Shown here: piece after piece, positions 53,054 to 61,873 of the stretch
Layout of the letters: each line of letters begins with the position of its first letter
Numbering within the stretch: the first letter of the stretch is position 1
Origin: Paracoccus tibetensis
GTDB taxonomy: Bacteria > Pseudomonadota > Alphaproteobacteria > Rhodobacterales > Rhodobacteraceae
DNA length: 64,000 bases
Reading direction: 5' to 3'
NCBI RefSeq assembly: GCF_900102505.1
Contig: NZ_FMVT01000001.1
Location: 310,001-374,000 of the forward strand
Translations under genes and position numbers: made by a program
The notes under the pieces: generated by a model
The model's database searches: none
Seen by the model: only the letters and a program-made list of their open reading frames with translations
What the model was told of the DNA's origin: nothing

Positions 53054-53383
53054 CTACTCGCCCTCGCGCTCGTCGTCGCCGAAGCTGGCGTCGTCCGAAT
53101 ACTCGTCCTCGCCCTCGTTCACGAACTTGCCGCTGAGCTTGATCGAGTGGTTGTCGTGCAGCGGGTCCATCACGACGTCGGACGGTATCTCGCCCATCAG
53201 CCACTCGCGCAGCTCCTCGCGGACCTCGTCCAGGTCCGAGCCGGTCGTCTCGGCGATATAGGCGATGAAGGCGCGCTGGTCGCCGTCGATCTCGTCCAGA
53301 TCAGCCTCGTCGGCCGCGGGCCACTTGTCGAGGATCGCCTCGTAGAAAGCCGGCCAGTTCTCTTGCACGTGGTGCCACTTCAT
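53054..53383 (-). CDS. CsbD-like stress protein with acidic tail
   Basis: This 109-residue protein begins MKWHHVQENWPAFYEAILDKWPAADEADLDEIDG. This follows the CsbD/YjbJ pattern (W-x-x-V-x-x-N-W, a central W, D-L-D-x-I-x-G-x-R/Q, then I-x-x-x-x-G in the second helix pair) but with acidic substitutions. The C-terminal 30 residues are strongly acidic (NEGEDEYSDDASFGDDEREGE). CsbD proteins are abundant stress-induced proteins of unknown mechanism. GGAGG sits seven bases before the ATG at 53383. The start overlaps the lipoprotein stop (TGATG). Confidence 0.7.
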   Translation of the reverse strand: MKWHHVQENWPAFYEAILDKWPAADEADLDEIDGDQRAFIAYIAETTGSDLDEVREELREWLMGEIPSDVVMDPLHDNHSIKLSGKFVNEGEDEYSDDASFGDDEREGE

Positions 53384-53514
53384 CAATATCCTCCTGCCGG
53401 CAGGCTGCCCTGGAACCAGCGCGCCAGCCCGGTCACGTCTTCACCCACACCAGCGACGGTGTTGCACCCGGCCAAGATGCCGCATGCCAGCACTGTAACC
53501 CAAAACATCCGCAT
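53383..53514 (-). CDS. entericidin-like small lipoprotein
   Basis: This is a 43-residue lipoprotein. MRMFWVTVLACGILAGC forms a signal peptide with a lipobox (acylated Cys17). NTVAGVGEDVTGLARWF follows, matching the entericidin A/B pattern (C-N-T-x-x-G-x-G-x-D-x). Entericidins are small membrane lipoproteins linked to stress or programmed-death functions. It starts in TGATG overlap with the preceding binding-protein gene and ends in TGATG overlap with the CsbD-like gene, so all three are co-translated. Confidence 0.82.
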   Translation of the reverse strand: MRMFWVTVLACGILAGCNTVAGVGEDVTGLARWFQGSLPAGGY

Positions 53515-55424
53515 CAGTTCGCCTCCTGCCACCAGGTCTCGGGCAAAAAGCCCGGCCAGTCCCCGTAGATCGGGGTTTCCTCGGGAAATTTCAGATCCGC
53601 CGCATGTGCGAGGCGCGAGACCGGCGAGAAGCTGACCGGGATCACGTAGCGCCCGGCGGTCAGGATGCGGTCCAGCGCCTGCACGGCGGCGGTGAAGTCC
53701 TCGGCCTCTTCGGAGGCCAGCATGGTGTCGATCATCGCCTCGGCGGCCGGGCTGGCCATGCCCATCCAGTTGCGCGTGCCCGGCTCGGTCACGCCGTTCG
53801 CGCCCCAGTAGAGCCGCTGCTCGTTGCCCGGCGACAGCGAAAGGCCGCGCTCGTACCAGGTCATGTCGAACTGGTAGTTGTTCGTGCGCTCGATGAACTG
53901 CGCGCTGTCCAGCAGCGTGACGCGGGGGGTGACGCCGAGCGGGCGCAGCGCTTCGATGAAGATGTTGACGATCTGCTGCGTCTCGGACGAGGTCCGCATG
54001 GCGGTGCCCGACTGGTTCAGCAGGATCTCGAAGGCGAAGGGCTGGCCATCGGCGTTCCGCATCTGCCCGTCCTGCACCCACCAGCCGGCCTCGTCCATCA
54101 GCGCCAGCGCCCGGCGGACGGCGCCGCGGTCCATCGCCCGCTCGGTCCCCTCGGGCAGGACGTAACCCTCGAGCGTGCCCGGCGGCAGGTCGGCCGCGAA
54201 GGGCTCGAGCAGTTCGCGCACGCGGCCCGTCGCCGCACCCTCGCCCATGCCGAGCGTCGAGTTCGAGAAGTACGAGGCGATGCGCGGGTCCGCCCCGCCG
54301 TTCAGGGTCTGGTTGATGAAGCGGAAGTTGAACATCTCGATCATCGCCTGCCGGACGCGCCAGTCGGCGAAGATCGGGTTGCGGGTGTTCATCAAAAGGC
54401 CCATGATCCCCGAGGGGCGCTCGTTCGGGATCTCGGTCTTCACGATCTCGCCGCGGGCGGCGGCCGGGAAGTCGAACTCGGTTGCCCATCGCTGCGCGGA
54501 CAGCTCGCGCCACAGCGTGACCTCGCCGGCCTTGAACGCCTCGAACATGGCGTTGGCATCGCCGAAATAGTCGTAGCGGATCGTGTCGAAGTTGTAGAGC
54601 CCCTGCGTCACCGGCAGGTCCTTGCCCCAGTAGTCCGGGTTGCGGCGGAAGGTGACCGAGCGGCCCGCATCCACGCGGTCGATGACATAGGCACCCGAGC
54701 CGATCGGCGCCTCGAGGCTCGACTCGGCAAAGTCCTTCCCCTCCCACTGCGCCTTCTTCAGGATCGGACGCAGGCCCATTAGCAGGGGCAGCTCGCGGTC
54801 GATCTCGGAGAAGGTAAAGCGGATGCTGCGCTCGCCCGTCTGCTCCATGCTGGCGACGCGCGACCAGGCGCCGTGATAGCGCGGATGGCCCTCGGTCCCG
54901 AGCGTCTCGTAGGACCACATCACGTCCTCGACCGTCACCGGGCTGCCGTCCGAGAAGCGCGCCTCGGGGCGCAGCGTGAACTCGACCCACGCGCGGTCCG
55001 GGGCGGTCTCGACCGTCTCGGCCAGAAGCCCGTAAAGCGTGAAGGGCTCGTCGATCGAGCGGATCATCAACGACTCGGCCACATGCACACCCACGCCCCA
55101 GGCCGCGTTGCCCTTGAGCACCCAGGGCTTGAGCGAGTCGAACCCGCCTGGCTCGGCCAGCCGAATCGAGCCGCCCTCGGGCGCGTCAGGGTCGGCATAG
55201 GGCAGATGCGCGAAACCCGGCTCAAGCGCAGGTTCTCCATACATAGCAATGCCATGGGCGGGTGCGGCGAGGCTTGCCAGAGGCATTGCTGCAACACCGA
55301 AAGCCAGTGCCGCGATCACGGCCGCGCGACGCGGGATCGCGCAATTGTTAAGGTTTTCGAAGATTCGCATCACCCGCTGCCCCGGCTTGTTATCGTTGTC
55401 GGCGATATCAACAGCCTCGCTCAT
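53514..55424 (-). CDS. YejA-type family-5 peptide-binding protein (orphan)
   Basis: This extracellular solute-binding protein of family 5 has 636 residues in the longest frame. After the signal peptide (RRAAVIAALAFGVAAMPLASLAA) it has YADPDAPEGGSIRLAEPGGF (typical of the YejA/COG4166 clade), EARFSDGSPVTVEDVMWSYE and EAMKxA-type lobe sequences. It would bind an oligopeptide or similar ligand. No permease or ATPase genes are adjacent, so it must work with a distant transporter or as a receptor. The start is uncertain: an in-frame ATG at 55370 (MRIFENLNN) gives a more usual signal-peptide length. It ends TGATG into the entericidin gene. Confidence 0.85.
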   Translation of the reverse strand: MSEAVDIADNDNKPGQRVMRIFENLNNCAIPRRAAVIAALAFGVAAMPLASLAAPAHGIAMYGEPALEPGFAHLPYADPDAPEGGSIRLAEPGGFDSLKPWVLKGNAAWGVGVHVAESLMIRSIDEPFTLYGLLAETVETAPDRAWVEFTLRPEARFSDGSPVTVEDVMWSYETLGTEGHPRYHGAWSRVASMEQTGERSIRFTFSEIDRELPLLMGLRPILKKAQWEGKDFAESSLEAPIGSGAYVIDRVDAGRSVTFRRNPDYWGKDLPVTQGLYNFDTIRYDYFGDANAMFEAFKAGEVTLWRELSAQRWATEFDFPAAARGEIVKTEIPNERPSGIMGLLMNTRNPIFADWRVRQAMIEMFNFRFINQTLNGGADPRIASYFSNSTLGMGEGAATGRVRELLEPFAADLPPGTLEGYVLPEGTERAMDRGAVRRALALMDEAGWWVQDGQMRNADGQPFAFEILLNQSGTAMRTSSETQQIVNIFIEALRPLGVTPRVTLLDSAQFIERTNNYQFDMTWYERGLSLSPGNEQRLYWGANGVTEPGTRNWMGMASPAAEAMIDTMLASEEAEDFTAAVQALDRILTAGRYVIPVSFSPVSRLAHAADLKFPEETPIYGDWPGFLPETWWQEAN

Positions 55425-55454
55425 CGCGCGTCAACCAAGCCGGGAAGAACTGTG

Positions 55455-55483
55455 TTGGACTCGGGCGAACAGTCGCGTATAAA
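55455..55483 (+). promoter_or_regulatory. strong sigma-70 promoter of the candidate sRNA
   Basis: TTGGAC (55455-55460) and TATAAA (55478-55483) are spaced exactly 17 bp apart. This is the best -35/-10 pair noticed in the window; transcription should start near 55490. Confidence 0.65.
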
Positions 55484-55489
55484 TGGCTC

Positions 55490-55564
55490 ACTGCTCGATA
55501 GGTTTCTTGCCTGTATGAAACCTGCCTCATAACTGCGCCCGCCTTGTGCGGGCGCTTTTTTTTT
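55490..55564 (+). ncRNA. candidate small RNA, about 70 nt
   Basis: After the promoter at 55455-55483 the + strand encodes two stem-loops: AGGTTTC-(10 nt)-GAAACCT (55500-55523) and GCGCCCGC-CTTGT-GCGGGCGC (55535-55555), the latter followed by nine Ts. Between them is a single-stranded GCCTCATAACT stretch that could pair with targets. The unit sits in a 211-bp gap between divergent genes and has no coding gene inside. A five-codon MKPAS frame (55515-55532) lies within it and may be chance. Alternatives are a leader of bdhA or an operator for the divergent binding-protein gene. I do not recognise it as a described family. Confidence 0.6.
55535..55564 (+). terminator. intrinsic terminator of the candidate sRNA
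   Basis: A perfect 8-bp GC stem (GCGCCCGC / GCGGGCGC) with a CTTGT loop is followed by TTTTTTTTT. Confidence 0.92.
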
Positions 55565-55635
55565 CCCATGCTGCGCCTGCACAACCCCGGTCCAAACCGG
55601 CGGGTTCACATCTTCGCAAGCAGGAGGGGCAGGCG

Positions 55636-56418
55636 ATGTTCCAGAGGTTTCTGGCAGGCAAGACGGCGGTCATCACGGGCTCGAACTCGGGCATCGGCCT
55701 CGGCGTGGCCGAACGGCTGGCCGCCGCGGGCGCGGACGTGGTGCTGAACAGCTTCACCGACCGGGACGAGGATCACGCGCTTGCCGAGAAGCTGGCCGCC
55801 GCGCACGGCGTCACCGCGCGCTACATCATGGCCGACATGTCCAAGGGAGACGCCTGCCGCGCGCTGGTCGAGCAGGCCGGCCGCTGCGACATCCTGGTGA
55901 ACAACGCCGGCATCCAGCACGTCGCGGCCATCCCGGACTTCCCGGCCGAGAAGTGGGACGCGATCATCGCCATCAACCTCTCCTCGGCCTTCCACACCAC
56001 TGCAGCGGCGCTGCCGATGATGCGGGACGCGGGCTGGGGGCGGGTCATCAACATCGCCTCGGCCCACGGGCTGACTGCCAGCCCCTACAAGTCGGCCTAT
56101 GTCGCGGCCAAGCACGGCATCGTCGGCCTGACCAAGGTGACCGGGCTCGAGACGGCGCGCGAGCCGATCACCGCCAACGCCATCTGTCCCGGCTACGTGC
56201 TGACCCCGCTGGTCGAGGCGCAGATCCCGGACACGATGGCGAAATACGGCATGGGCCGCGACGAGGTGATCGAGAAGGTCCTGCTCGAGCGCCAGCCGTC
56301 GAAGGAATTCGCCACGACCGGGCAGCTTGGCGACACGGCCGTCTTCCTGTGCAGCGACGCCGCGGCGCAGATCACCGGCACCACGATCAGCGTCGACGGG
56401 GGCTGGACCGCGCTTTGA
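55636..56418 (+). CDS. bdhA: 3-hydroxybutyrate dehydrogenase
   Basis: This SDR enzyme oxidises D-3-hydroxybutyrate to acetoacetate, usually for mobilising polyhydroxybutyrate. It has 260 residues: VITGSNSGIG (12-21), NNAGIQHVA (89-97), catalytic Ser142 and Tyr155-x3-Lys159 (YKSAYVAAK), with the bdhA-type C-terminal substrate helix (YVLTPLVEAQIPDTMAKYGMGRDEVIEKVLLERQPSKEF-type region, about 190-230). The start at 55636 follows AGGAGGGG; the frame is open upstream, but only into non-conserved sequence containing the sRNA terminator. Confidence 0.93.
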   Translation: MFQRFLAGKTAVITGSNSGIGLGVAERLAAAGADVVLNSFTDRDEDHALAEKLAAAHGVTARYIMADMSKGDACRALVEQAGRCDILVNNAGIQHVAAIPDFPAEKWDAIIAINLSSAFHTTAAALPMMRDAGWGRVINIASAHGLTASPYKSAYVAAKHGIVGLTKVTGLETAREPITANAICPGYVLTPLVEAQIPDTMAKYGMGRDEVIEKVLLERQPSKEFATTGQLGDTAVFLCSDAAAQITGTTISVDGGWTAL

Positions 56419-56485
56419 GCAGGCCCGCCCGGAACAATGCGCGGCGTGATGTGTTCGATCTGCATATCAATCAAGGAGATGAGCG

Positions 56486-56563
56486 ATGAAAGGTCTGGTT
56501 GCGTGGTTCCTTGGGGTGCCGTTTTTCGTGATTATCCTTCTGTACCTCTTCGGGATCTTCTGA
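56486..56563 (+). CDS. 25-residue membrane peptide
   Basis: The frame encodes MKGLVAWFLGVPFFVIILL and a further six residues (YLFGIF), a single hydrophobic helix. AAGGAG is seven bases before the ATG, codons are non-repetitive, and a terminator-like hairpin follows. It lies 67 bp downstream of bdhA. Small one-helix proteins of this kind are common in Rhodobacteraceae but poorly characterised. Confidence 0.65.
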   Translation: MKGLVAWFLGVPFFVIILLYLFGIF

Positions 56564-56585
56564 GACCCGCCGAGGCATGAGCTAC

Positions 56586-56616
56586 AGAAAACGCCCCGCC
56601 GGACTGGCGGGGCGTT
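56586..56616 (-). terminator. terminator between the membrane peptide and the host-attachment gene
   Basis: A perfect 11-bp stem (AACGCCCCGCC / GGCGGGGCGTT) has a GGACT loop. Read on the minus strand it ends GCGTTTTCTG, giving the T run for the host-attachment gene; on the + strand it could also stop the 25-residue-peptide transcript. Confidence 0.82.
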
Positions 56617-56640
56617 CTGCATTTCGGGGCGTCGGGCCGT

Positions 56641-57024
56641 TCAGGCCAGCGCGTTCTCGATGTCCTTGGTTTCGGAATTGGTCATCGTCTTGGCCAGTTC
56701 CTTGCGCAGGCGCAGCTGCAGCTCCTTGTGGTAGTGCTTGCGCATCACGCCTAGGGTCGAGGGATCGGCGATGATCGCGACATCCTCCAGCCGGTTCTTC
56801 AGGACCAGCGCGTTAAGGTGTCGCGCCAGCTGCACGGCGAAGGCCGCCTCTTCCTCGTCGCGGGGGCTGATCTCGTCCAGCACGGGCGTCGTGGCAGGAT
56901 CGGACAGCGTCTCGGGCGTGATCTTCCGGGCATCGGCCAGGGTGATGCCGTGGCGGGCCGAGTTTCGGAACAGCGTGGCGCCGTGGCCGTCGGCCACGAC
57001 GATCAATGCGTTCTGGGGCAGCAT
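56641..57024 (-). CDS. host-attachment-family protein
   Basis: This 127-residue protein of the host attachment family (PF10116) was named from a plant-attachment gene of Agrobacterium. MLPQNALIVVADGHGATLFRNSA at the start and IIADPSTLGVMRKHYHKELQLRLRKELAKTMTN (near 85-118) are characteristic; the ADP.TLG motif is invariant. The fold resembles release-factor eRF1 domain 3-like proteins; the biochemical role is unknown. It is a single-gene unit with its own terminator. Confidence 0.85.
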   Translation of the reverse strand: MLPQNALIVVADGHGATLFRNSARHGITLADARKITPETLSDPATTPVLDEISPRDEEEAAFAVQLARHLNALVLKNRLEDVAIIADPSTLGVMRKHYHKELQLRLRKELAKTMTNSETKDIENALA

Positions 57025-57073
57025 ATGCTTCTCCTTTTGTCTGCTCGCCCCCGGACAACGTGCGGTGGCGCCC

Positions 57074-58689
<1,616 letters not shown>

Positions 58690-58697
<8 letters not shown>

Positions 58698-58992
58698 CGA
58701 GATGCACGAGACCTATGAGACGCGGCTGAAGCGGCTGCACATGCGCAGCTGGCGCCGCGGCATGAAGGAGATGGACCTGATCCTCGGCCATTTCGCCGAT
58801 GACCGGCTGGCCGCCCTCGGGCCCGACCAGCTGGCCGCCTACGAGCGGCTTCTGTCCGAGAACGATCAGGACCTCTATCTCTGGGTGACGCGCCGAATCG
58901 GCGCGGGCGGCGGCGACACCGGCCCCGCGGCGCTTGCGCCGATCCTGGACGAGATCGCGGGCCATGCCGCCCTGCGCTTCGGGACTGCGTAA
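58690..58992 (+). CDS. sdhE: succinate dehydrogenase assembly factor SdhE
   Basis: This small helical protein delivers FAD to the SdhA flavoprotein. It has 100 residues with the diagnostic motif WRRGMKEMDLILGHF (RGMKE interacts with FAD) and a YERLLSENDQDLYLWVTR segment. It overlaps the Xre gene. Confidence 0.95.
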
Positions 58993-59040
58993 AATTTTCG
59001 GCGTATCCGCTGGAAAACGGCTTGCCGATTAACGGGCAAT

Positions 59041-59095
59041 TGTCTCTTTCCTGTCATGTTCCTTCCCATGAAGAACAGGACAGGACAGCGAGACA
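59041..59095. promoter_or_regulatory. nested inverted repeat, likely MarR autoregulatory site
   Basis: The inner arms are CCTGTCATGTTC (59050-59061) and GAACAGGACAGG (59073-59084), matching at 11 of 12 positions. The outer arms are TGTCTC (59041-59046) and GAGACA (59090-59095), perfect. The array ends 2 bp before the MarR start codon. MarR proteins bind palindromes and often repress themselves, so this is a likely operator; an RNA stem-loop that hides the ribosome-binding site is the alternative. Confidence 0.6.
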
Positions 59096-59097
59096 CG

Positions 59098-59622
59098 ATG
59101 CTTGCCCATGTACCCCATGAGGGAAAGCCCGGCCCGGCCCTGCCGGCCGAGGACGTGCTTCCCGACACTTCCGAAGCCTATCTCGAGTCGCTCCAGCTGC
59201 TGGAGCGGATGCACCGCCTGATGCTCGACCTCGTCAAGGACGAGTTCGAACGCCTGCGCCAGAGCGACCTGACGCCGGTCCAGGCGATGATCCTCTACAA
59301 CCTGGGCGAGGCCGAGGTCAGCGCGGGCGAGCTGCGCTCGCGCGGGATGTATCAGGGCTCGAATGTCAGCTACAACCTCAAGAAGCTGGTGACGATGGGC
59401 TACGTCCATCACGAGCGCTGCGATCTCGACCGCCGGTCGGTCCGCGTGCGGCTGACTCATGAGGGCCAGCGCATCCGCCACCTGGTGCGAGAGCTGTTCC
59501 TGCGCCATGCGCAGGGGCTGGCGATGTCGGGCGTCCTGGACGATCCGCCCCTCGACCTGGTGAACATGCAGACCCGCCGGATCGAACGCTTCTGGTCCGA
59601 GCAGATCCGCTACATCTACTGA
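59098..59622 (+). CDS. MarR-family transcriptional regulator (LdtR-like)
   Basis: This 174-residue winged-helix regulator has a MarR core (about 45-145: LTPVQAMILYNLGEAEVSAGELRSRGMYQGSNVSYNLKKLVTMGYVHHERCDLDRRSVRVRLT), with long N- and C-terminal dimerisation helices. The layout resembles alphaproteobacterial LdtR, a regulator linked to cell-wall and osmotic stress. The start at 59098 is a likely choice but its ribosome-binding site is weak; upstream in-frame ATGs at 59056 and 59068 fall inside the inverted repeat. Confidence 0.85.
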   Translation: MLAHVPHEGKPGPALPAEDVLPDTSEAYLESLQLLERMHRLMLDLVKDEFERLRQSDLTPVQAMILYNLGEAEVSAGELRSRGMYQGSNVSYNLKKLVTMGYVHHERCDLDRRSVRVRLTHEGQRIRHLVRELFLRHAQGLAMSGVLDDPPLDLVNMQTRRIERFWSEQIRYIY

Positions 59623-59668
59623 CGGCAGCCAAGGCGGCGGGCGCGTCCCGCCGCCTTTGGCGCAGGGC

Positions 59669-60097
59669 CTACCAGTGCCCTGTGTTCTCCATGCTCGCCC
59701 AGGGCTCCTGCGGGGGCAGGGCGTCGCCTTCCTGCAGCAGCTCGATCGAGACGTTGTCCGGGCTGCGGACAAAGGCCATGTGCCCGTCCCGCGGCGGGCG
59801 GTTGATGGTGATGCCCGCGTCCATCAGCGTCTGGCAGAGCTTGTAGATGTCGGCGGTCCGATAGGCGAGATGGCCGAAATGGCGGCTGTCCGAGGGCAGC
59901 CCCTCGTCCCCGTCCCAGTTGTAGGTCAGCTCGACCGGACATTCCGGCTGGCCCGGCGGCGCCATGAAGACCAGCGTGAAGCGCCCCTTCTCGTTGTCGA
60001 TCCGGCGCGTTTCCTCCAGGCCTAGAAGCCGGAAGAAGCCCGTCGTCGCCTCCAGATCCTTCACGCGCACCATCGTGTGCAGATAGCGGATGTTCAT
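59669..60097 (-). CDS. gloA: lactoylglutathione lyase / VOC-family protein
   Basis: This glyoxalase I-type enzyme turns the glutathione hemithioacetal of methylglyoxal into S-lactoylglutathione. It has 142 residues of two VOC beta-alpha-beta-beta-beta units with the four metal ligands in place (His7, Glu56, His76, Glu119). The start MNIRYLHTMVRVKDLEA at 60097 follows AAGGAGG. Confidence 0.9.
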   Translation of the reverse strand: MNIRYLHTMVRVKDLEATTGFFRLLGLEETRRIDNEKGRFTLVFMAPPGQPECPVELTYNWDGDEGLPSDSRHFGHLAYRTADIYKLCQTLMDAGITINRPPRDGHMAFVRSPDNVSIELLQEGDALPPQEPWASMENTGHW

Positions 60098-60785
60098 CGC
60101 GTCCTCCTTGCTGTGCCCTCGGCCGGCAACTCGCCCCGAGCCCGGCGCCAGTGTTGTCACGCCTCTGAAGGGGGTGCAACAAGGCCGGAGGTAGCGAGCG
60201 CGGTCAGCGCCAAGAGGACATGGAGCCTGTCGCCGCGCGCTGCCCGATGGCTGCTGCTCGCGCTTGCGCTGCTGCTACCGCGTCGGATGACCAGCCCGGA
60301 ATGGGTACGGCGCTAAGTGCAACGTCCATGCAGACTTCTGAGGATGGCAGGCTAGTGTCTCTGGTCCTCAATGGTGGCTCTTTCGGCTTTCCGGAGACTG
60401 CCTAGAGAAAAGCGGCGTTGCGTCTGGTGTGGTCAGCCGTCCGAGAAGACAGAGGAGCTGGTCCCAGGATGCGAAATGATCGGAGGCGCTCTTAACTTCC
60501 TTATAGAGTGAACGGCTCGCCGTTCCGGGTTAACGGTAGACACAATCCGACTGTTTCTGTCAGCGCTCAACTCTGTGGTCGCTGAGGCCGACCTGCGCAT
60601 GCTTCACCGCGTCACGGGCTGCGGATGAGGTTCAACCGATAAGCTCATGACGGTGAAGGACGTCTGCAGCCCTGCGGCTTCGGAAGCTCATCGCGGTCAC
60701 CAGCACTCATGCCTGAGGCAGAGCGACGGGCGAGGGGACCGGCGCTCAAGCCGGACCCTATCTTCACTTACGAAGGACAGACGAC
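60098..60785. other. gene-free stretch of about 690 bp
   Basis: This stretch has no open frame with a convincing start and composition; codon bias is absent in all six frames and GC is lower than in the flanks. A short frame ending RTWSLSPRAARWLLLALALL near 60.2-60.3 kb and a few others are probably chance. No terminator, repeat or IS end was recognised. It may be the scar of a deleted or decayed mobile segment. Confidence 0.5.
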
Positions 60786-61793
60786 TCAGCCCTCGTCCGA
60801 CGGCATGCGCAGCGTGATCTCGCCGTTGTCGTGCAGGCGGCGGATGGCGGCGACGACCTCCACCATCGCCTCCTCGACATCCTTCGCGCGGGGCTTGGCC
60901 ATGGCGGCCAGTTCCTCGCGCAGGCCGTCCGCCATGCGCTGCGAGAGGTTCGACAGCAGGTACTGCGCGGCCTCGGCATCGGCCTCGGCGGTGGCGCTGA
61001 GGGCGCGGATCAGGATCGGCTGCTCGATCTCGCGCAGGATGCGCGGCACGTCGCGCGGCTCCACCCGCGTCGGGATATGGGCGAAGATGAAGATGGCGCG
61101 GCGAACGCCCTCGGCGAAGTCCTGGTCGTGCTCGTCCAGCGCGCCCAGAACCTCGTCGCGCAGGTCGGCCGAGGCGAAGTTCAGGATCGCCCCCACACGA
61201 TCGGCCGCCGGGGCGGGCAAGGCGGGGCGCGGCAGCGCCTCGGCCGCCTGCAGCAGCACCATGCCGATGCGGCGCAGGGCAGCGTGGTTGATCCCGGCCG
61301 TCATCGACATTGCCTGCGCCACGGCGCGTGCGCGCTCGCGCGGCAGGCCGACGAAGGCCGCCGAGGCAAGGTCCACCGGAAGCTTCGACAGCATCACCGC
61401 CACCAGCTCGGGCGGCTCGCCGCGCGCCAGCGTCACCAGCTGTTCCTGCGGCAGGGCGGCGATGCGGGTCCAGGCGTCGGCCTTGCCCTCGACCGCGGCC
61501 GCCTGGCGCAGCCGGTCGCTGCTGTCGGCCGAGATCTTGCCGCCGAGCATCGCCAGCGTGCCGTCGAGATCGCCCGGAAAGGTCAGGCCGACCGCCTCGA
61601 GATCCTCGCAGAATTCCTCGATCACGGCGTCGCGGGTGTGGCGGTCGATCAGCTCCATCCCGGCCATCTCCTCGGCCAGGAGGGTCTGGGCGTCGGCGGG
61701 AAGCCGGTCGAGGCTGACGCCGTCATCCTCTTCCAGCAGAAGGCGCACGATGATCGCCGCCTTCTGCCGCTGGCTGAGTTCCGCCGTGCCCAT
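60786..61793 (-). CDS. fliG: FliG-like flagellar motor switch protein (isolated gene)
   Basis: This 335-residue protein has the FliG layout: N-terminal domain (LSQRQKAAIIVRLLLEEDDG), middle domain with a degenerate EHPQ-type region (LARGEPPELVAVMLSKLP near 120-137), and the C-terminal charged-ridge domain (VPRILREIEQPILIRALSATAE, SNLSQRMADGLREELAAM). It would form the rotor ring that contacts MotA. No other flagellar gene is present within at least 30 kb on the left, and purB follows. A TTG at 61823 could be an earlier start; the ATG at 61793 was chosen for the usual length. Confidence 0.82.
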   Translation of the reverse strand: MGTAELSQRQKAAIIVRLLLEEDDGVSLDRLPADAQTLLAEEMAGMELIDRHTRDAVIEEFCEDLEAVGLTFPGDLDGTLAMLGGKISADSSDRLRQAAAVEGKADAWTRIAALPQEQLVTLARGEPPELVAVMLSKLPVDLASAAFVGLPRERARAVAQAMSMTAGINHAALRRIGMVLLQAAEALPRPALPAPAADRVGAILNFASADLRDEVLGALDEHDQDFAEGVRRAIFIFAHIPTRVEPRDVPRILREIEQPILIRALSATAEADAEAAQYLLSNLSQRMADGLREELAAMAKPRAKDVEEAMVEVVAAIRRLHDNGEITLRMPSDEG

Positions 61794-61873
61794 GTCGCCC
61801 CCGTGATCGTCCGTCAGGGGCAATCTGGCACAAGCGGACTAACGAAGGGTTATCAGGCCCGGTCTTTTCCGCC

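Noticed and set aside
60077-60405. Two overlapping + strand frames of 61-79 codons downstream of gloA
   Set aside because: No ribosome-binding site, no codon bias, and no similarity recognised; one overlaps the gloA start region.
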